Shown here in pieces: positions 15,988 through 24,534 of a stretch of DNA of 64,000 nucleotides. The DNA lies in contig NZ_CP023407.1 of the NCBI RefSeq assembly GCF_003665435.1, positions 248,001-312,000 on the forward strand, in the 5' to 3' direction. Both the position numbers and the translations under genes were made by a program. Within the stretch, counting starts at the first letter, position 1. Each line of letters begins with the position of its first letter. Below the pieces are notes generated by a model. That model was not told where the DNA came from. It did not search any database and saw nothing but the letters and a program-made list of their open reading frames with translations. Source of the DNA: Streptomyces fungicidicus (lineage in GTDB: Bacteria; Actinomycetota; Actinomycetes; Streptomycetales; Streptomycetaceae).

Positions 15988-16503
15988 TCAGCAGCCGCCG
16001 CAGTTGTAGTACAGGACGTCCCAGTGGTTGCCCTCGTCGGCGTAGATGTTGCCGGAGCCGGAGCGCCACTGCGGGGCGCCGTCACCGCGCACACCGATGT
16101 AGGTGAAGTTGTTCTTGATGTAGTTCCCGACGCAGGTGTACTTGCTGAAGTCGAGCTTGTAGCCGTTCCAGTGCGAGTAGGTGCCGGAGGCGTGCCCGGT
16201 CTCGGTGCCGCCGGTGATGTTCAGGGCGCAGCCGCTGGCTCGCTTGAGGGTCTGCGCGCCCTGCGCCGTGGCCAGGTTGAGCTGCTCGAAGGACGTACAG
16301 GTGGGGATGTTGCGGTTGGAGCAGTTGCCGGACGACGACCAGGTGATTCCCACGTCGCGGAACATCGAGGTCGCGGTGGCGTGACTGATCTTGGTGACGG
16401 CGAAGGCGTCGCCGGCGGTGCCGAGGACGGCGACGCCGGGGGTGACGACGAGGGTGAGAGCGGTCAGGACCGAACGGAGCTTCAGCGCCTTGACGGACTT
16501 CAT
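15988..16503 (-). CDS. Secreted LAS-type zinc peptidase-like protein
   Basis: 171 aa with a classical Sec signal (MKSVKALKLRSVLTALTLVV, cleavage near DAFA-VTK). The mature domain shows TGHASGTYSHWNGYKLDF and later DEGNHWDVLYYN, the HxxxxxxD ... E..HxD arrangement of LAS metallopeptidases (lysostaphin/D-Ala-D-Ala peptidase group). The remaining ligands are spaced plausibly, and several cysteines could form disulfides. AGGAAGG is 8 nt from ATG. It would act on peptidoglycan cross-links outside the cell. It diverges from a lytic transglycosylase-like gene at 16746, so two wall-active genes share one 242-bp spacer, in which no motif could be supported. Confidence 0.75.
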   Translation of the reverse strand: MKSVKALKLRSVLTALTLVVTPGVAVLGTAGDAFAVTKISHATATSMFRDVGITWSSSGNCSNRNIPTCTSFEQLNLATAQGAQTLKRASGCALNITGGTETGHASGTYSHWNGYKLDFSKYTCVGNYIKNNFTYIGVRGDGAPQWRSGSGNIYADEGNHWDVLYYNCGGC

Positions 16504-16745
16504 GTAGGGACCTTCCTGCGGTGGGCCATGCTTCTTGGGGGGCGGCTTGCAGGCGGTGCAGACAGATGATGCCCGTGGTCTACGCGCGTCCGCCAGTGGA
16601 CAAAACGGAATGCTGCCGTCAGCCGGACTCGGTCCCGCCCCGGCGCCGGAAGACCGGACTTCGCTCCAGTCGTCCGCCGCGGGCCGGGATTGGGGCAGGG
16701 CCACGGGGGCACGTGCACCCCGAGACGGTGGAGAGGTGATCGCCC

Positions 16746-17351
16746 GTGGGTGAACGATCGTTGGCGGCGTCAGCGGAGCAAGAGGACCGAACAGTTGAGG
16801 GTGCGGACGCCCGGACGCCGCCGCTGCGTCCCGGCGAATACGAGCCGGGCGACTACGCGGCAGTCGTGGTGCGCAGCGCCCGGGAGGCCGGGGTCTCCCC
16901 CGTGCTCGTGATGACCGTGCTCCACAACGAGGCGTACAAGCCGCACCATCCACTGCTGGAGCGGTTGTGGCAGTGGTGGAAGCCCGGGGCGTCGTTCGGC
17001 CTGGCCAACATGCACCGGGCGACGTTCGAACGGGTCCGGCGCACACATGGCCTGCCGGGGCGATGGCAGGACCTGCGTGACGACCCCGCCTTCGCCATCC
17101 GCACGGCCGCCCTGCACCTGAAGGACCTCGACCGCAGCCTCCCGGGACGGCACGTACGCCGCTACACCCGCGACGAACTCCTCGCCTTGGGCTACAACAC
17201 GGGTGAACGCAACATGCGCGCCTTCGCCAGGGGCGTCCCGCCGGGCCCCATGGCACGGTCGTACCTGCGTCGCTTCCGCGCCTACCGGGAGCGCGCCACC
17301 GAGGCTCTGGCCGACGGCGGCGCATCACTTGACACGACCACCGGCCCGTGA
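16746..17351 (+). CDS. Lytic transglycosylase-like (SLT-fold) protein
   Basis: 201 aa from GTG 16746. The goose-lysozyme/SLT fold is indicated by VLVMTVLHNEAYKPHHPLLE with the catalytic Glu in HNEAY, by SFGLANMHRATFE (counterpart of the GLMQ motif), and by ALGYNTGERN (counterpart of AYNAG). No signal peptide or membrane segment can be seen, so either it is exported by another route or the true start is upstream. It faces the LAS-type peptidase divergently. Confidence 0.78.
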   Translation: MGERSLAASAEQEDRTVEGADARTPPLRPGEYEPGDYAAVVVRSAREAGVSPVLVMTVLHNEAYKPHHPLLERLWQWWKPGASFGLANMHRATFERVRRTHGLPGRWQDLRDDPAFAIRTAALHLKDLDRSLPGRHVRRYTRDELLALGYNTGERNMRAFARGVPPGPMARSYLRRFRAYRERATEALADGGASLDTTTGP

Positions 17352-17439
17352 CCCGAGTCGGAGGTACGTCGGCGGCACAGGCCGGTGCGGATGAATCCGA
17401 GGTGCCTCTGCGCGCGCCGGTCCGGTAGCGTGCGGGCCA

Positions 17440-17505
17440 TGTCGAGTCCTGAGTCAGACAGGGTGGGGGCTTTCGGTCACGCCGTCAGCCCCCTGTACCC
17501 CTGAG
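17440..17505 (+). CDS. Leader peptide of the cmlR exporter
   Basis: A 21-codon frame beginning MSSPESDR and ending AVSPLYP, 108 nt before cmlR. TAGCGT (17427-17432) lies 7 nt before the ATG, so the transcript could be leaderless and begin at the ATG itself. The last third of the frame folds with its own start region (GGGGGCT 17466-17472 with AGCCCCC 17488-17494, and CAGGG 17460-17464 with CCCTG 17500-17504). Chloramphenicol exporter genes of actinobacteria are known to carry attenuating leader peptides. That this is one is inference from position, frame and hairpins. Confidence 0.6.
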
Positions 17506-17572
17506 CCACAGCCCTGCCTGTCACGCCGCATTCCGCGGTGGGACGAGTGTGCCCTGGGGCTGATCGCGGTGA

Positions 17573-17607
17573 CGAGATGACTTCTCGCGCTTCTCCTCAC
17601 CTCGGAG
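17573..17607 (+). promoter_or_regulatory. Hairpins enclosing the cmlR ribosome-binding site
   Basis: CGAGA-TGACT-TCTCG (17573-17587) is followed by CTCC (17593-17596) able to pair with the GGAG Shine-Dalgarno (17604-17607), which sits 6 nt before the cmlR ATG. Sequestering the binding site in this way is the usual off-state of antibiotic-inducible resistance genes. Confidence 0.5.
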
Positions 17608-17613
17608 TCCTCG

Positions 17614-18792
17614 ATGCCCCTCCCGCTGTACCTTCTTGCCCTGGCGGTCTTCGCCATGGGCACCTCGGAGTTCATGCTCGTCGGCCTGCTGCCGGACATC
17701 GCCGGGGAGTTCGACGTCACCGTCGGGACGGCAGGCCTGCTCACCTCGGCCTTCGCGATCGGCATGATCGTCGGCGCCCCGCTGGTGGCCGCGCTCGCCC
17801 GCGACTGGCCCAGGCGCTCCAGCCTGCTGACGTTCGTCCTCGCTTTCGCGGCGGCCCACGCCGTGGGTGCCGTCACCTCCTCCTTCCCGGTCCTGTTCGC
17901 CACCCGGGTCGTCGCCGCGCTCGCGAACGCCGGGTTCCTTGCCGTCGCTCTGACGGCTGCCGCCACGCTGGTCCCGCCCGACAGGAAGGGACGTGCGCTG
18001 GCCGTGCTGCTGTCAGGCACGACGACAGCCACGATCGCAGGTGTCCCCGGTGGGTCGATGCTCGGCACGTTGCTCGGCTGGCGGGCCACCTTCTGGGCTG
18101 TCGCCGCTCTCTGCCTGCCCGCGGCTCTCGGCATCCTGAAGGGGATGCCCACGGGGCGCGTGAAAGACGTGGCGACTGGCGGGCCGGCCTTGCGGACGGA
18201 GCTCGCCCAGCTCACCAGGCCACGGTTGATCCTGGTGATGCTGCTCGGCGCGCTGATCAACGCTGCGACGTTCGCGAGCTTCACCTTCCTCGCCCCCGTG
18301 GTGACCGGTACCGCCGGGCTGGACGCATGGTGGATCTCTGTCGTTCTGGTGCTCTTCGGTGTCGGCTCCTTCGTCGGCGTCACCGTCGCAGGTCGGCTGT
18401 CCGACCGGCGTCCCGGTCTGGTCGTCGCAGTCGGCGGCCCGTTGCTGCTCCTCGGCTGGCCGGCCCTGGCGGTGCTCGCCGTCGAGCCGGTCGCCCTGTT
18501 CGTCCTCGTGTTCGTGCAGGGCGCGCTGTCGTTCGCGCTGGGCAGCACGCTGATCACGCGGGTCCTCTACGAGGCAGCGGGAGCCCCGACCATGGCCGGC
18601 TCGTATGCGACCGCGGCCCTCAACGTCGGCGCCGCCGCCGGCCCCCTCATCGCCGCGGCCACCCTCGACACCGCGGCCGGGAACCTCGGACCGCTGTGGA
18701 CCAGCGGGCTCCTCGTCGCGGTCGGGCTGCTCATCATGTGTCCCCTCCGCACTGTGATCACGGCCGGCCGAAGCGTCGATGTGGTCGAGTGA
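17614..18792 (+). CDS. cmlR: Chloramphenicol efflux MFS transporter (CmlR/Cml type)
   Basis: 392 aa, the same length and start (MPLPLYLLALAVFAMGTSEF) as the S. lividans/S. coelicolor chloramphenicol resistance protein as I know it; 12 membrane helices of the DHA1 subfamily. MVGLLPDIA-type helix 1, the AGLLTSAFAIGMIVGAPL helix 2 and GVPGGSMLGTLLGWRATFW (motif C region) are characteristic. It pumps chloramphenicol out in exchange for protons. The upstream leader frame and RBS-masking hairpins suggest drug-induced translation. It is monocistronic; a degraded region follows. Confidence 0.92.
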   Translation: MPLPLYLLALAVFAMGTSEFMLVGLLPDIAGEFDVTVGTAGLLTSAFAIGMIVGAPLVAALARDWPRRSSLLTFVLAFAAAHAVGAVTSSFPVLFATRVVAALANAGFLAVALTAAATLVPPDRKGRALAVLLSGTTTATIAGVPGGSMLGTLLGWRATFWAVAALCLPAALGILKGMPTGRVKDVATGGPALRTELAQLTRPRLILVMLLGALINAATFASFTFLAPVVTGTAGLDAWWISVVLVLFGVGSFVGVTVAGRLSDRRPGLVVAVGGPLLLLGWPALAVLAVEPVALFVLVFVQGALSFALGSTLITRVLYEAAGAPTMAGSYATAALNVGAAAGPLIAAATLDTAAGNLGPLWTSGLLVAVGLLIMCPLRTVITAGRSVDVVE

Positions 18793-19236
18793 CACACTGT
18801 TTGCTCCGGGCTCGACCACCGCTCGATGTGGAGCGGCTCGGGCGGCCACGGCACGAGTCCCACATCCTCCGTCCGCGCACGCCGACAGAGGCCCGACGCA
18901 CCGTCGTACCTCGCGACAGCCGCCAGCACGTCGGCCACCCAGCTGCTCCAGTGCGACGGCCACCCAGCTGCTCCAGTGCGACGTCGAGCAGCGGCTCGTC
19001 GTCGATCGTCAGGTGCATCGTCTCCAGGAACAGGAGTTCCTTGCGCTTGAGGGTCGTGGCGCTGGAGCCGGTCTGCAGCATGCGGGACAGGAAGTCCGGT
19101 CAACGATGTTGACTCCCCTGCCGGAGGGCTGCACATTACTTGACGGTAGAACCGTTCGGTAACTGCGCAGCCCGGCACTCTTCCCCGTTCGCACCACTCC
19201 GTTCCGCCGACGGCACACCCCGAAGAGAGGGATCAC
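18793..19236. other. Gene-poor stretch with a broken minus-strand frame
   Basis: About 440 bp between cmlR and the GDSL lipase. On the minus strand a frame from ATG 19081 begins well (TTLKRKELLFLETMHLTIDD, then EPLLDVALEQLGG) but becomes arginine/tryptophan noise once it enters a 25-bp tandem repeat (18933-18982). It looks like the intact N-terminus of a protein whose remainder was scrambled by the duplication. I do not recognise the family. No promoter or terminator could be supported apart from what belongs to the lipase. Confidence 0.45.
18933..18982. repeat. 25-bp perfect tandem duplication
   Basis: Two adjacent identical copies (18933-18957, 18958-18982) start with GGCCACCCAGCTGCTCCAG and end with TGCGAC. 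25 is not a multiple of three, so any frame across it is shifted. Confidence 0.95.
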
Positions 19237-20109
19237 ATGCCGAAGCACGCACTCCGGAATGTCATGGCCACATCACTCGCACTCACGGGTGCGCTCGCCC
19301 TCGGTCTCCCGGGCGGCGCCGCCCACGCCTCCTCGTCGCTCGACTACGTCGCCCTCGGCGACAGTTACAGCGCCGGGTCGGGCGTGCTGCCCGTGGACAC
19401 CAGCAACCTGCTGTGCCTGCGCTCCACCGCGAACTACCCGCATGTGATCGCCGCACGGACGGGCGCCCGCCTGAAGGACGTGACCTGCGGCGCCGCCCAG
19501 ACGAAGGACTTCACCTCGTCGCAGTACCCCGGGGTCGGGCCCCAGGTGAACGCGCTCAGCACGGACACTGACCTGGTGACGCTGACGATCGGCGGCAACG
19601 ACAACGGCACCTTCATCAACGCCCTGACCGCCTGCGGCACCGCGGGCGCCCTCAGCGGCGGCAAGGGCAGCCCCTGCAAGGACAAGCACGGCACCTCCTT
19701 CACCGACCAGATCGAGACGAACACCTATCCCGCGCTGAAGAGCGCCCTGCGGACCGTACGCGCCAAGGCACCCAACGCCCGTGTGGCGGTCCTGGGTTAC
19801 CCGTGGATCACGCCGCCCGAGGCCGACCCGTCCTGCTTCGTGAAGCTGCCGGTGGCCACCGGCGACGTGCCCTACCTGCGTGACATACAGGCACACCTGA
19901 ACTCGGCGGTCCAGCGTGCCAGCGACGAGACCGGAGCCACCTACGTGGACTTCGCCCAGGTCTCCGAGGGTCACGACGCGTGCAAGGCCGAGGGCACCCG
20001 CTGGATCGAGCCCCTGCTCTTCGGCAGCAGCCTCGTCCCGGTCCATCCCAACGCCCTCGGGGAACGGCGCATGGCCGAGCACACCATGAGCGTCCTCGGC
20101 CTGAGCTGA
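19237..20109 (+). CDS. Secreted SGNH/GDSL lipase-esterase
   Basis: 290 aa with a Sec signal peptide (cleavage near GAAHA-SSS, residue ~31). SGNH blocks are complete: block I GDSYSAGSG (Ser43), Gly in block II, block III GGND (119-122), and block V VPVHPNALGE with the catalytic His. Six cysteines are placed as in the disulfide-rich Streptomyces SGNH hydrolases, close to the S. coelicolor extracellular lipase. GAAGAGAGGG precedes ATG. It hydrolyses acyl esters outside the cell. A strong terminator follows. Confidence 0.93.
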   Translation: MPKHALRNVMATSLALTGALALGLPGGAAHASSSLDYVALGDSYSAGSGVLPVDTSNLLCLRSTANYPHVIAARTGARLKDVTCGAAQTKDFTSSQYPGVGPQVNALSTDTDLVTLTIGGNDNGTFINALTACGTAGALSGGKGSPCKDKHGTSFTDQIETNTYPALKSALRTVRAKAPNARVAVLGYPWITPPEADPSCFVKLPVATGDVPYLRDIQAHLNSAVQRASDETGATYVDFAQVSEGHDACKAEGTRWIEPLLFGSSLVPVHPNALGERRMAEHTMSVLGLS

Positions 20110-20138
20110 CGGCGGCGCGCCTCACCTTCGAACGATCG

Positions 20139-20171
20139 GTCCGCCCGGGCCCGGCGCGGAACCGGGCGGAC
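20139..20171. terminator. Bidirectional terminator hairpin
   Basis: GTCCGCCCGG and CCGGGCGGAC, 10 bp perfect, 13-nt loop, between the convergent lipase and lipoprotein genes. Confidence 0.75.
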
Positions 20172-20197
20172 GGACGGCTCCCTCACCGCCCGCCCGG

Positions 20198-20851
20198 TCA
20201 GCCGCCGAGCGCGGCGGAAGGCGCGTCCCCGTTCTGGGCCTGCCGGGCCCGTTCCGCGAGCACCGTGGCGAATTCCCGGACACCGTCCTCGTCGACGCCG
20301 CCCTTGCCCGCGGAAGCCGCCTCGGTCCACAGCAGCGTCGTGCCGACCCGGGTCTGGGTCACGGCGCCGGGCTCGCCCTGGAAGCCGGAAGTGCCGAACC
20401 GCGCGTCCCGCTCGTCACCGATCCGGCCGAGACCGAACGCCTTGGCCTTCTGTCCCGCCCGCTTGCCGTAGTAGCCGTCCCAGAGCACGTCGTAGGCCGC
20501 CCGGGCGGCCTGTTCGCTGTCGTAGGCGATGATCAGGAAGGTGACGTCGGCGGCGTTGTCGTCGTGCCGGAAGGTCGAGGCGCCGAAGAAACGGGAGTTC
20601 TCGCAGCCCGCGTTGCCCTTGATGGGGCAGGCCTGCTGACGGTACAACTTGTCCGTCTTTACGGCGGTGGGCCGGGCGGACTCCTTCCAGCCCGTCATGG
20701 CCTCACCGTCCGGCAGCACTTCCCGGACCTGTTCCTTCGTGAGCGCTGCCGCCTTGCCGTTCTCGCCGTCGCTCTCCGCTCCACCGCCACAGCCGGTCAG
20801 CAGCAGTGCTGCCGCGGTCGCCGCGCACCACCGGTAGTTCCTCATGATCAT
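20198..20851 (-). CDS. Lipoprotein of unknown function
   Basis: 217 aa (or 215 from the second ATG) with a lipoprotein signal, lipobox LLTGC at about residue 17-21. The mature part has four cysteines, probably paired (ACPIKGNAGC), and a segment AYDSEQAARAAYDVLWDGYY typical of Streptomyces surface lipoproteins that resemble septum-formation or PknH-sensor domains. Function unknown. It is the last gene of a minus-strand row of surface and immunity-type proteins from 24.3 kb. Confidence 0.75.
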   Translation of the reverse strand: MIMRNYRWCAATAAALLLTGCGGGAESDGENGKAAALTKEQVREVLPDGEAMTGWKESARPTAVKTDKLYRQQACPIKGNAGCENSRFFGASTFRHDDNAADVTFLIIAYDSEQAARAAYDVLWDGYYGKRAGQKAKAFGLGRIGDERDARFGTSGFQGEPGAVTQTRVGTTLLWTEAASAGKGGVDEDGVREFATVLAERARQAQNGDAPSAALGG

Positions 20852-20926
20852 GCCACCACCCCTCGGGCGGTGATCTTACGCCGACGGGACTCCGTTCTGG
20901 CCGCGGCGCGGCGCGCTGCGGCCACC

Positions 20927-22684
20927 TCAGAAGGGCTCGGCGGCCTGGAGGAGGCGCCGGGGCAGATAGGGGGACTCGACCAGGAGCTCCCAGCCCCGGC
21001 GGCGGGCGTGGCAGGCCAGGGCGAGGACGTTGAGATCGATCGCGGCGTCCGGGTCGTCGGCACGGTCGGCGACCTGGTAGTGATCGCGGTGCGCTTCGAG
21101 TGCGTCGGCCAGGGCCAGGTTGAAACTCGCCTCGTCGCCTTCCACCAGCTGCGACAGCAGCACGGCCGGTCGCGGGAAGAAGCCCCAGTCCTCGGCCTTC
21201 CCGGCCTCCTGCAACGCCCGCTCCGCCGCGAGTTCGCAGTCCACGCCCGTCAGGTAGGCGTGCAGCGCCTGCCGGTACGCGGTGTAGGCGGATCCGTCCT
21301 TGCCCGCGAACTCGGGGCCGGTCAGGACCAGGGGGGCGAGGTCCTCGCGTACGCCGGTGATCAGAGCGAAGGCGGTGGCCTTCTCCCAGCCGGCGGCGCC
21401 CCCGGTCTCGCCTCGCGACGCCGGGTAACGCAGGTTCCGGCCGGCGACCCGCACCTCGGCCTCGGTGCCCGGTTCCGCCAGGGCGATGCGGAACAGGGCC
21501 GCCCCGAGCTGGGAGGCCAGCCTCAGGTTCGCCAGCTGGGCGTCGGTGACATCGGCGGAGTTGCCGACCCGCCATTTGAACAACAGCTCCTGGTCCCGCA
21601 TGGCACTGCCGAGCCGGCGCGCGGCGAGGACTTCGCCGTCCTGCGGAGTGATGGCCTTCTGCGTGTACTGCTCGAACAGTGCCTCGCTCTCCGGGTTGAG
21701 GGCCCGGTCGCACGCCGGCCGATCGACCACCAGCGGGCCCGCGGTCAGCGCCGCGGCCGCGGCGGAGCTCCGGTTGCGGCCGAAGGCGCCGACCCTCGGT
21801 CCGCGGCCCTCGAAACCGGTGACCAGGGCGTGCGGAAGGTAGTGGGTGTGAACTGCCGGGGCCCAGTTGTGGATCCGGTGGGCGAGCGCGGCCAGCGCGA
21901 TGGGGACGAGCGGCAGGAGACTGCGCGGTGAGGCGCCGGGCCCGTGCAGGGTGGTGTGCGCGATCAGGAGGCCGGCCAGCGCGGAGTCGAAGGCCGCCCG
22001 GTCTGCGGCGGCCAGGGCGCGCAGCGCCTTCAACGCCTCACCGTCCGGCCGGTCGAGCAGGTTCTGACCGGTCTCGTCGGCCCGCAGGCGGAGGCGGTTC
22101 AGGGCGGCGTCGAGGGCGGCGAGCTTGGCCTGCGCACTCGGCGGATACTCCTCGTCGTCGCCGGTGTCGTCGAGGACCAGTGCCATCAGCCCGGTGGCGA
22201 GTTCCCCGGCGGGTGTTCCCTGGGCCCGTTCCGCGAACTTCTGCCGGGCGAAGTGGAAGGCCTCACCGTGCCACTTGGCCTTGTCCTGGAGGACCGCCAG
22301 GCAGAGTGCGTCGATCCACTCCCCGGGGGTGACGCTCTCGGCCGGCGCGTCCTCACCGGGGTCGTATCCCATCCCGAAGTTCACGTACTCCAGGAAGACC
22401 TGGAAGCTGCAGTGCGGGTGGTAGGCCGCGTAGGCGACGGCGCCTGCCGCGGCCTCGGAGGCGTCCTTCAGGACGGCCTTGGCCTCCGGGGTGTCGAGGC
22501 CGGGCGTCTCGACGGACAGGGCGCCCAGGTAGTCGATGAACTCCTCGGCGATCGACTGCCATTCATAGGTGGACATCCGGCCGGCCTTCGACATGGACCG
22601 TATCTGCCTCCCGATCCGGTTCACGAAGTCCTCCCGCGCCGCCGACACGACGGCCCCACCCACCTGGTGACGTTCTATCCGCAC
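20927..22684 (-). CDS. Immunity 49 (Imm49) family protein
   Basis: 585 aa from GTG 22684 with AAGGAG 7 nt upstream. The N-terminal region (RIERHQVGGAVVSAAREDF, SMSKAGRMSTYEWQSIAEEF) and the following helical repeat layout match the Streptomyces Imm49 family. The first ~290 residues and the second ~290 look like two helical lobes, each ending in a similar ALC/ALAC helix. In polymorphic toxin systems Imm49 protects against imported toxins; in Streptomyces large stand-alone members are common without a visible toxin, as here. It is cytoplasmic. The neighbouring CdiI-like gene strengthens an immunity reading. Confidence 0.75.
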   Translation of the reverse strand: MRIERHQVGGAVVSAAREDFVNRIGRQIRSMSKAGRMSTYEWQSIAEEFIDYLGALSVETPGLDTPEAKAVLKDASEAAAGAVAYAAYHPHCSFQVFLEYVNFGMGYDPGEDAPAESVTPGEWIDALCLAVLQDKAKWHGEAFHFARQKFAERAQGTPAGELATGLMALVLDDTGDDEEYPPSAQAKLAALDAALNRLRLRADETGQNLLDRPDGEALKALRALAAADRAAFDSALAGLLIAHTTLHGPGASPRSLLPLVPIALAALAHRIHNWAPAVHTHYLPHALVTGFEGRGPRVGAFGRNRSSAAAAALTAGPLVVDRPACDRALNPESEALFEQYTQKAITPQDGEVLAARRLGSAMRDQELLFKWRVGNSADVTDAQLANLRLASQLGAALFRIALAEPGTEAEVRVAGRNLRYPASRGETGGAAGWEKATAFALITGVREDLAPLVLTGPEFAGKDGSAYTAYRQALHAYLTGVDCELAAERALQEAGKAEDWGFFPRPAVLLSQLVEGDEASFNLALADALEAHRDHYQVADRADDPDAAIDLNVLALACHARRRGWELLVESPYLPRRLLQAAEPF

Positions 22685-22734
22685 TGCCCCGCTCCTTGAT
22701 CAGAATCGCTGCGGACAGCCTAAGGGTGTGTCGA

Positions 22735-23394
22735 TCACCGGCCCGATGCTCGATCTTGCTGTGAGGGGTGTTCCTGGTGGGAACCTCGGCTCGGAGGGCG
22801 GCCGTGGCGGGCGGGGGCGGCTGGACCATGGACTTCCAGGACGACGGCGGTTCCGGCGGCGGTCCGGTCCTCGTGCATGGTGATCCGCCGACCGGGCCGG
22901 ACATGCGTCCAGTGGGAGGGAGTGAGGGGCACGAGTCGGACCGTGGCTTGGCCGCCGGGCTGGAGCGTGGGCGTTCCCTCGACCCAGAGCGCGGCGATGC
23001 TGACCGCACGGTCCCCGGTGGGTGAGAGGTGGCCGATGTCCCACATGGGTCGCAGAACACCGGCGCCGGAGATGGGCGTCGTGCGTCGGGCCTCGACAGC
23101 CGGACGGAGCGTCAGGTCCGCTCGGATGACACCGTTGCGGATCTCGGAGCATCGCCAATGACACCAGGCCGCGCTCCGCTCGAACCGGAGCTGCTCAGCC
23201 GCTTCGGCGAGTTGCTCCCAGAACGTCAGGGGAAGCGAGCGAGCGTCTCCCAGCTCCTCCAGCAGGCCCAGGGCGATCTCCCACTCGTCGTGGGCGAGGT
23301 AGTCCCAGATGTCCAGCACCGTGAGGTCGTTCTCGGTGGCGGTGTCCTCCGGGACCAGCAGGGAGGCCGACTCGAGCAGCCCAGCAACGTCCAT
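22735..23394 (-). CDS. CdiI-like immunity protein with EF-Tu-type beta-barrel
   Basis: 219 aa from ATG 23394. The N-terminal helical part (TVLDIWDYLAHDEWEIALGL, LLEELGD, FWEQLAEAAEQL) resembles contact-dependent inhibition immunity proteins I have seen in actinobacteria. The C-terminal half (TVRLVPLTPSHWTHVRPGRR, ITMHEDRTAAGTAVVLEV) reads like domain III of EF-Tu-like barrels. The last ~30 residues are low-complexity. It lies 50 bp before Imm49 on the same strand, so the two may be co-transcribed. The pairing of the two domains is seen; the role is inferred. Confidence 0.55.
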   Translation of the reverse strand: MDVAGLLESASLLVPEDTATENDLTVLDIWDYLAHDEWEIALGLLEELGDARSLPLTFWEQLAEAAEQLRFERSAAWCHWRCSEIRNGVIRADLTLRPAVEARRTTPISGAGVLRPMWDIGHLSPTGDRAVSIAALWVEGTPTLQPGGQATVRLVPLTPSHWTHVRPGRRITMHEDRTAAGTAVVLEVHGPAAPARHGRPPSRGSHQEHPSQQDRASGR

Positions 23395-23440
23395 GTGCTC
23401 ATTGTCGCCCCCCTGCTGCCCCACCTCGGTCGACGGGGCG

Positions 23441-24328
23441 TCAGCCTGCCCAGACCTCGGCCTCGTCGGCGGGAACCGTGGTGGCCAGGCCCAGTTCCTT
23501 GCGGGCGGCCACCGACTTGTTCGGGGCGATGCCGGTGAACGCCGGGTCGTAGGCGATGTAGAACGCGTCCACGTCGGCGGCGTTCGCTGCCTTCTTCCAG
23601 TTGCCGGCCGCCTTCGTCAGCGTCGCGCGGAGCTTGCCGACCTCGGTGCCCTCGATGCCGCCCAGGCCTTCGACATGGGCGTCGAGGGCGGCCGCGACAG
23701 CTTTGGCCTGCGCCTTGTAGCCGGCCAGGTCGTCCTCGACGGTGTCCTTGGCGGGCTGGTTCGCCCACAGTGCCTCGTAGAGCGCGTTCGAACCCTTGAG
23801 GTATGTGGCCTGCTCGGGCTTGAGGGACTTCGCGGTGTCCAGCGAACCGCTGAGCTTGCTCTTCTGCGCGGTGTAGGTGCAGCTCACCGCGCGATCCCCC
23901 GTAGCCCAGCTCTCCCTGGTCGGGGTGTAGTAGAAGAGCGCGGCACCCTTGGGGAGCGCCCAGGTGTCCGGGGCGTACTTCTGGGCCTCGACGGGGCAGC
24001 GCTCGTCCGCGACGGCAGAGACCCCGTCGTCGCCGGGATACTCCTTGCCCTCGTCGAGCGCGAACTCGCCGACGACCTGACCCTCGTGCGCCTCGTCGCA
24101 GGGCACGATCTCGACGACGTACGCCGTCCCCTCGGCCTTGCCGTTCGGGTTGTAGCAGTCCCCGACGTCCAGCGAGAACACCGAGCGCTGACGAGCCACC
24201 TTCTTCGCGCCGTCCTTGGCGCCGTCGACGGCCTCGGAGACGTCCGAGCAACCCACCGCGCCGAGGGCGAGCAGGGCGGCGACAGCTGATATGCCGCGGA
24301 GGGAACGATAAGGGGCACGGACTGCCAT
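23441..24328 (-). CDS. Septum-formation-domain lipoprotein
   Basis: 295 aa from ATG 24328 (AAAGGA 10 nt upstream; a GTG 9 nt earlier is too close to that site). Lipobox in LLALGAVGCSDVSE. A Septum_form domain follows: SLDVGDCYNPNG, EIVPCDEAHEGQVVGEFAL, and CPVEAQKYAPDTW. The C-terminal 130 residues are helical, alanine/lysine-rich. Members are surface proteins linked to septation in actinobacteria, but this C-terminal extension makes the role unclear. 46 bp separate it from the CdiI-like gene downstream. Confidence 0.8.
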   Translation of the reverse strand: MAVRAPYRSLRGISAVAALLALGAVGCSDVSEAVDGAKDGAKKVARQRSVFSLDVGDCYNPNGKAEGTAYVVEIVPCDEAHEGQVVGEFALDEGKEYPGDDGVSAVADERCPVEAQKYAPDTWALPKGAALFYYTPTRESWATGDRAVSCTYTAQKSKLSGSLDTAKSLKPEQATYLKGSNALYEALWANQPAKDTVEDDLAGYKAQAKAVAAALDAHVEGLGGIEGTEVGKLRATLTKAAGNWKKAANAADVDAFYIAYDPAFTGIAPNKSVAARKELGLATTVPADEAEVWAG

Positions 24329-24493
24329 GACGTGCACATCCTTTTATGTGATCTTTACATGGGACGGGCGCATCGTATGCCACTGCCGTGACCCGGTTGT
24401 GCCAAGCCTCTCTACCTCGTCTCGACGTCTCTGACCGCCGACGGGCCGAGAGGGTTGTATGCGGGCTGCGTCACTGGAGGACCATGTGAGACA

Positions 24494-24520
24494 GGGCCCC
24501 CTTCTCCTGGAAGGGGGCCC
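24494..24520. terminator. Rho-independent-type terminator
   Basis: GGGCCCCCTTC and GAAGGGGGCCC form a perfect 11-bp stem around TCCTG, 15 nt beyond the stop of the gene at 24535. Confidence 0.85.
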
Positions 24521-24534
24521 GCCCGTCGCCGCGA

